DNA of 64,000 bases, taken from the NCBI RefSeq assembly GCF_011397635.1, contig NC_064763.1, forward strand, positions 24,317,437 through 24,381,436, written 5' to 3'. Below the pieces are notes generated by a model. The model worked only from the letters and a program-made list of their open reading frames with translations. It did not search any database and was not told the DNA's origin. Positions 58,438-64,000 of this stretch are shown piece by piece. The stretch comes from Epinephelus fuscoguttatus. Taxonomy: Eukaryota; Chordata; Actinopteri; Perciformes; Serranidae. Position numbers and translations under genes: made by a program. The stretch's first letter is position 1. Each line of letters begins with the position of its first letter.

Positions 58438-58600
58438 TCTTGCGGAAAAAAGGTAGAGCACTTGGGGGTGCGTTGCTAAAGCAAAGCACGGTTTCTCTTC
58501 GGGTCCAACTACTTAACGAGTTTAAAGAGCCATATTTGAGCTCGGAATATCCGGGACGGCGCAAAAGGGACGAGTTGTTGCTTTGTTGTGGTCGACCTGT
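58433..58600 (-). other. atf5: atf5 noncoding first exon (5' limit approximate)
   Basis: Inferred leader exon ending at 58433 before a consensus donor GTAAGTG. Splicing to 57457 joins the uORF2 start to its body in frame. The transcription start is not visible; 58600 is a guess within the CpG-rich block. Confidence 0.6.
58522..58533 (-). promoter_or_regulatory. atf5 uORF1 (Met-Ala-Leu-stop)
   Basis: ATGGCTCTTTAA in the leader exon, with A at -3 and G at +4 (good initiation context). A three-codon uORF1 is characteristic of ATF4 and ATF5 mRNAs, where it allows ribosomes to resume scanning. It ends 84 nt before the uORF2 start. Confidence 0.75.
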
Positions 58601-58790
58601 AAACTGAGGGGGCTGCTTAATTGTGAGGAAGCATCAGTTCATTCACACCTAGCAACCGACTGCGTCACCAGGACAAACCGTGGTGCTGAGGGTAGATCCC
58701 TCCGCCCCCGCCCTCCGCGCGCACGTCTCACCGAAGGACGTCCCACAAACTCACCGCCGGGCTCCGTTATAAAAAAGTACAGTTACTCGT
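58560..58790 (-). promoter_or_regulatory. Probable atf5 promoter (CpG- and GC-rich)
   Basis: A CpG-rich block with CCGCCCCCGCCCTCCGCGCG (GC-box-like) and a TGACGCA sequence on the minus strand near 58,665, directly upstream of the leader exon. No TATA box is seen. This is inference from composition and position. Confidence 0.45.
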
Positions 58791-59494
58791 TCCTTGATGC
58801 TCGCTTCAAAAGTAATATGGTACGGTATGAGTAGTTTTAATTACTTATAATAATGTTAAAATACAGCCACAAAATGGCGGTTGCTTTAAAAAACCGCACG
58901 CCTTAAGGGGAAGGCGAAAAAAGCGTAAAAAGTGAACAGAAAGGTAAATGTAACAACAAATATTCAGTGTACAGTAGCTAATTGTTTATGGGAAGCTTTT
59001 TATTTACTCTAGCTTAGCTGTAAAATCTTATTTAATTTGAATTTAGTCAGACAAGAGGACAAACTCATCTTAACTCACTATCCGGGGTGGGTAATTCAAA
59101 GACAATCGGAATTTCGAAGTGCAATTGAATTAACAAGTGGTTCCGGCTTCGTGATACTGTTCCTATCTCAGCAATAATCCCCAAAGTAATCACATTATTA
59201 TGTAACGCGTTACACCTTGTCATTGTTTTTCTTACGAGTCGTTGTTGAGAGTACCGGGGAAATATAGGGGCAGTACCGTTGAGTTTCAGAGCTCGACGGC
59301 GTACACCGCTCCCGCTGATAAGCTTGATTTACGTGAATGCGTCTCAAACACACACCACATACAGTTTACACAGTGTACTGTACTATGTGGCGTGGCATTG
59401 TTTTGAAGGGGGACTATTTGATTCACAACGCACTTTGTTGTTCAGTTAGAAGTCTGTTGCATCTCCGTTGCATCAGTGGTCCATGCTCAGAGCG

Positions 59495-59563
59495 ATTGGC
59501 TGCGCGTGCCCAGACTGCCCTCCTGTCATTGGTTGGATCCGGCTACATGTGAAATGTGATTGG
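59495..59563. promoter_or_regulatory. Cluster of three CCAAT boxes (NF-Y-type)
   Basis: ATTGG at 59495-59499, 59528-59532 and 59559-59563, spaced 33 and 31 bp, all in the same orientation. Such spacing is typical of NF-Y-bound promoters. A splice-donor-like CATGTTTCAG before GTAAAC follows at 59646. No gene is identified, so this is a candidate promoter only. Confidence 0.35.
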
Positions 59564-60264
59564 TCGATGGTAGGCAAGGCAAGCATCACTGTGTTGTTAT
59601 CTTTTTTTTTTTCTCCTCCTGCAGTGCAGACTGTGCACATGTTTCAGGTAAACAAACCGGGTGTGGATTTCAGTGCTGCAGTTTTTAAAGCTGAGAAAAG
59701 CTTTTTGTGTTACACATTTACAGAAACAGCTTGTGGTTAATCAAGTCTGTCTGACTGATTATACAGCTGAGCACACTTAATGAGAGAGTATGCCATTTAT
59801 TACTTTCTCTATTCTGTGTAATAGGAACCCGTGTTGTCATCAGAGGCTTGCAGTCTCTTTATATCCTTTAACAATTACTCTATTGTAATTATGTGACTAA
59901 TTTAATCCATAGCTGTCAGCTCATATGAGTATCAGCTTCACTGGGACATTGTTTGATGAAATGACACTGAGTTAGTGAATAATGGAGGACAGATTATTCC
60001 CCCTCTCTTGTTGACTCTGATAGTAATATACTTTGAGAATCCTTGTTTCTGTGGCTAATTCAGTGAGACACAGCTGGCGGAACTGAGTTGATTTACTAGT
60101 AATGACTGTCAATTACAATTATGTGAGAAATAAAGCTTTGTTTTTCTCCTTTCAGCAAATCCCGAAGCTGAGTGAATGTGCTGTTCTCCTGTTGCTATAG
60201 TAATAGCGGACACTGCCCCCTATTTTAGACTTGTTTTCTGGTTGCTGTTGCCATGGGATTTGCA

Positions 60265-60266
60265 TC

Positions 60267-60305
<39 letters not shown>

Positions 60306-60315
60306 CTCCTCCTCC
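60265..60315 (+). repeat. (TC)n(TCC)n microsatellite
   Basis: TC repeats with one interruption to 60300, then five TCC units. Confidence 0.93.
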
Positions 60316-62154
60316 GTACCTGCTGTTTTCCTTCCACCTCACCTCTGTTTTTCTGCACCCCTCCTTGTTCAGCCGTTCCTCTGTCTCATTTGCTGAGTTG
60401 CATCTCTGTGACAATATCATTTTGTCAAAACCAACAGGCTTATTTCCAGTTCTGCTGAATTTGCATATTGATGGGACACTAGCCTCTAATAGGTTCGTCC
60501 ACTGGTCAGCATGTCTGCGAATTGAGTGAAAGTTGGGAAACATCAAACTGTAATTGATTGCACATAATGACATTATCCAGCATGGCTACAGAGGAGTTGT
60601 TTGCACACAAAGGGGAACATGTCGTTTCAATAGAGTTAATCCACAGAAATGGATTATATTGAATTTGAGTAACATGCTCTTTGTAAGGCTTTTATATGCT
60701 TAAGTCCATCTGTGTTAATCTGAGTCATTTAAAGGGACAGCTCTGTTACAGAGGAGCTATTCAGCAAAATGCCCACTGTGCGGTAGCTATCATATGAGTG
60801 GAGCTTTGAGAGATTTGTAGAAGAGCAACCTGATGCAATCTAGATAAATGTGGTTGTAATGGAGACCAGATTGAGATAGTAGTAGCTAGTGAAGTTGGAG
60901 GGTCTCCCAGGAAATCGCTGACTGCTCTCTCTGTCTATATTAATTGGTCCACTGAGGGCCTCCTGTTTGCGCATCATGAGAGAAATCCAAGGTGCCGCCC
61001 ATGATAGCGCTGCTGCATTTACCTGTTGTCTCCACCGTTGAGTACAATTTCCTTTTGTCAATATTTAGAAAGAGATGTCAAATGTGTTTAATATGCAGCA
61101 AATACCTTTAATTCTGCTTAACCAAGTGAATAATCCAAATCCAAATGGCTCAGAGGAAAATCTGGGTTATTAACATGTTCCAAGTTGTTGAAACAACTTA
61201 ATTTAACTGGTGAGTCAAATGAAAGCTGTTAAACTTTGGATCAAACTTGACTTATTTATATATATTTGAGATATTTCTTATCATTTCCCACAGTGGTCCG
61301 AGGCTGTCCATCAACCGGCGCCCAAATTCATTGTCTGAATATTGTGTATGAGGCGAGAAGTCAGAAAAAAGTTGATGCTGCATGCCAAGTGCACGTATGG
61401 CACGTTAGTAAGGGTTACACCATCATTTCATCATCATCTCTCTCAGAATTTATTGTCCTCAACTTTTGCCCCTCTTTGAACATACGATGAAAACATGGAA
61501 TTCAGTTATGACTTGTGAATGGGAGCCTCTCAGGGGGGATTTGTGGATGTTTTTGTGTGTGTTCAGCCTACAAATCACTTTATTTGTTTGGCACGAAAAC
61601 AGTTAATCAAGTTTCAAAAAAAGTGACAAGCGTAATGTAATTTTCATTCATGATCGGTGTGTTGGCTAGCTTCATTTGCATTCGGCTTTGACAGATGTGA
61701 AGCAGCCAGTCGCAGGGTTGTGTTTATTTACTACTCCTCAAGGACTTCGCGGTAAATTAGAGGTGTTTGATGTAAAGGGCTACAGAGCCTGTTTTGTGCC
61801 CCTTCGGGATGTCACAGCTTTTAGGAGATCACCTTTAACCAGCTCTAATTCCTAACGGCATCCTGAAGGCACAAAGCTCAGCCTGTACTGACCTGGTGTG
61901 GAAACAAATTAAACCCTGTATTGTAAAAGTTAACTTCAATATCAGCAGGTTGATAGACTGGCGTATATTGTGGATGGAGAAATTAAATGTTACACAATCT
62001 TGGAATTCATCGGTTATCATTTGACAACACCTCCCAAAGCAACAGCTAGTATTTTAGGGGTTCCTCCTCCGTGTACCGGTCATTGTCAACACCCCGATGA
62101 GCACTTGAAGAGGCAAGAATGGACATTTTGGTTAATCTCTGTAAACAAATATCT

Positions 62155-62830
62155 GCATATGAAAGCAGATACATTTGAAGGAGCAGTGTGTAGGATGTTG
62201 CAGCATGTCGCAGTGAGGATTGCAGATTACAACCAGCTTAAACTTCTCCCATGTGCCAAGCGTGACCTCCTGCTTAGGATTCCTTCTGTGTTCATTGCTC
62301 AGGAGGTTTTTACTGGGAACTGAATTATCTGAAGGGGTCTCTTCTTCTCTTAAACAAACACACTAGGTGATCAAAATCTTTAAAAATGACTGAATAATGC
62401 ATCGTCCATAGCTAGTATTGAAAGATGGACAATGAGTCTCCGCTTACCCCCACAAAGCTAAAGTACTCCGGATATGGCTGTTGCCATCTTGCTTTGATGA
62501 TGTCATTTGGAGCCAAAGTCTGTGCAGTACCAATCTCTATGGTCTCGAGTTCTTGTCAATAGACCCGTCTGATCAATCCCAAAGAGCGCCACTGATCAAC
62601 AGCACAATTGGTACACATAGCTGTCAATCCTGACGTAAAGCCCCCTTATGTTCTGGGCTACTGTAGAAACATGGCGGTGCAACATGGCGAATTCGGTGGA
62701 TGAGTATCTACTCCTGTGTAGAAATAAAGGGCCCATTGTAGGTAACAAAAACATGAAAGTTATTTTTTTTTTAAGTTATTATGCATAAGAAAACAGTCTT
62801 ATATATATTATATTCCCCCAAATCAAAATG
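62155..62830 (+). mobile_element. Dispersed fish repeat interrupted by a second repeat
   Basis: The outer repeat starts at GAAGGAGCAGTGTGTAGGAT and resumes at about 62,648 with CTGGGCTACTGTAGAAACATGG and AATAAAGGGCCCATTGTAGG. The inner block (about 62,440-62,640), with AAGTACTCCGGATATGGC and CATAGCTGTCAATCCTGACG, is another repeat class familiar from teleosts. Boundaries are approximate and family names are not assigned. Confidence 0.5.
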
Positions 62831-64000
62831 AATTAAAAGCTAAAGCATTGTCAGATGATCGATGCTGCCTTCTGAAATTGCATTTGGTCAGTATGTTGCA
62901 ATTTTTTGTTCTGTTAACTTGAATGTAGCCAAAACCCACTCAAACATCATTGGTCAATTCTACTCAGTCATCAGACAGAAACCAGAATGTTTCTGATACC
63001 CAAGTCTTGTCCTGTTGCCTACAGATTGTGCATTCATATGCAGATATCTGTTTAATGGGATTAAATGTTGTATAAAAAAATGAAGTCATGAACAACAATA
63101 ACAGCAGAATTACCAAGATTGCGAAATAATTAATTTAGCATCGCAGGTTTTAACTCAGACTTACCGTTCATGCATCACTTGTGTCCTTCAGAATTTTAGC
63201 TCTTTAGGCAAACAAGTCCCAAAAGGTTCCTCGGTGTCATTCACAGCACTCAAGCCATGTCACGCTGCCCTGCAGAGCCTGTCAAACCCCAGAGGCTCAG
63301 CGTCTATCGCCTTTGAGCTTTACACAGCCGATATTCATTAGTGCCAGATGCTTCTCTTGCTCACCGTTAACAGTCACTCAACTTCATTTCATATTGAACT
63401 TAATAATTCATCTGTTTAAGAATGACACTTCAAAACAGCTGGCTTTACTGTGCAACATTTTCACATTACAATTTAGTCAAGAAGATGATGTTTTTATATT
63501 AATACAACTATAAATCTAATTCCTACATCACCAGACTTACTGAGGGCAAAGGTCAAGGCCATGGTACCCTAACATTGTTCCCCAAAATGATGATGTAATG
63601 GACAGGAAACTTAAAAACAGAGCTCACATAACCAATCCTTTACTTCACTTTCTATTATATGAGATGTTAGTATTTTTACAGTTAAAAAAACAATTTATTA
63701 TCTAAAATTTGGGCTGATAGAAGCACTGAACATGCACAGTATGATACTCGCATGTTTCCACACTGCAGTGATAAAGGAAAGTACTTCAGTTTCATGGCTG
63801 CTAGTGAAGGAAATAAAAAAGAATAATATCCCACACTGGGGTGCAGTTGTGTTCACTATCTCTGTTTTTGTTGGCCTCATTAGGTCAGCGCTGGTGCTTC
63901 TGCTTATTCTCCCCTCTGGATATTTTTCAGATATCATTGTTGTGCCTGCCATGAAATCCGAAAACATGTTTCTTTTATTGTAATTTAACGATTTGTACAT

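Larger units (their letters stand above)
58851..64000. other. Distal intergenic or intronic region, no supported coding gene
   Basis: I find no exon with family similarity. Contents I can name are the CCAAT cluster, the TC microsatellite and the nested repeat pair at about 62,155-62,830. A hydrophobic open frame at 63,732-63,983 has no recognisable motif and is not called. Confidence 0.5.

Noticed and set aside
63698..64000. Hydrophobic frame (63732-63983, plus) and opposing frame at the right edge as a membrane protein gene
   Set aside because: Both strands are open in AT-rich DNA, with no motif, conserved start context or splice structure. A chance frame is the simpler explanation.

Overview
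This is vertebrate nuclear DNA, almost certainly from a ray-finned (teleost) fish. The genes have many short introns with canonical GT/AG ends. Several introns are only 75-140 bp, which is typical of fish. The proteins read as vertebrate orthologues. Most of the remainder is teleost-type mobile DNA: hAT-like terminal-inverted-repeat elements, L2-type and RTE-like LINE fragments, and microsatellites. There is no prokaryotic signature (no operons, Shine-Dalgarno sites or CRISPR).

Layout. Positions 1 to about 25,190 are gene-free, repeat-rich intergenic DNA. They hold three copies of a 0.85-0.95 kb element, a textbook hAT insertion with an 8-bp target duplication, a tandem array of ~490-bp units carrying later insertions, and a second hAT-like element with a 9-bp duplication. 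From 40,948 down to 26,920 (minus strand) lies a complete eight-exon adamts15, a secreted metalloprotease of 944 residues. From 44,173 to about 52,650 (plus strand) lies stk36 (Fused kinase), about 21 exons and 1,158 residues in the preferred model. From 57,350 down to 55,426 (minus strand) lies atf5, a bZIP factor of 505 residues, with a noncoding first exon near 58,433-58,600. From about 58,850 to 64,000 no coding gene is supported, but there is a promoter-like cluster of three evenly spaced CCAAT boxes and a nested pair of repeats.

adamts15 and stk36 are head to head, with about 3.2 kb between start codons. stk36 and atf5 are tail to tail. I see no functional pathway linking the three: extracellular matrix turnover, cilium/Hedgehog signalling and stress-response transcription.

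The most interesting regulatory structure is the atf5 leader. It contains a three-codon uORF1 (Met-Ala-Leu-stop), then a 64-residue uORF2 that starts five bases before an intron and overlaps the atf5 start by 83 nt in another frame. This is the arrangement known for translational induction of ATF4/ATF5 in the integrated stress response. If the leader intron is retained, uORF2 collapses to Met-Glu-stop.

All exon boundaries were read by eye from frame continuity, splice consensus and remembered family sequences. No alignment or database search was run.
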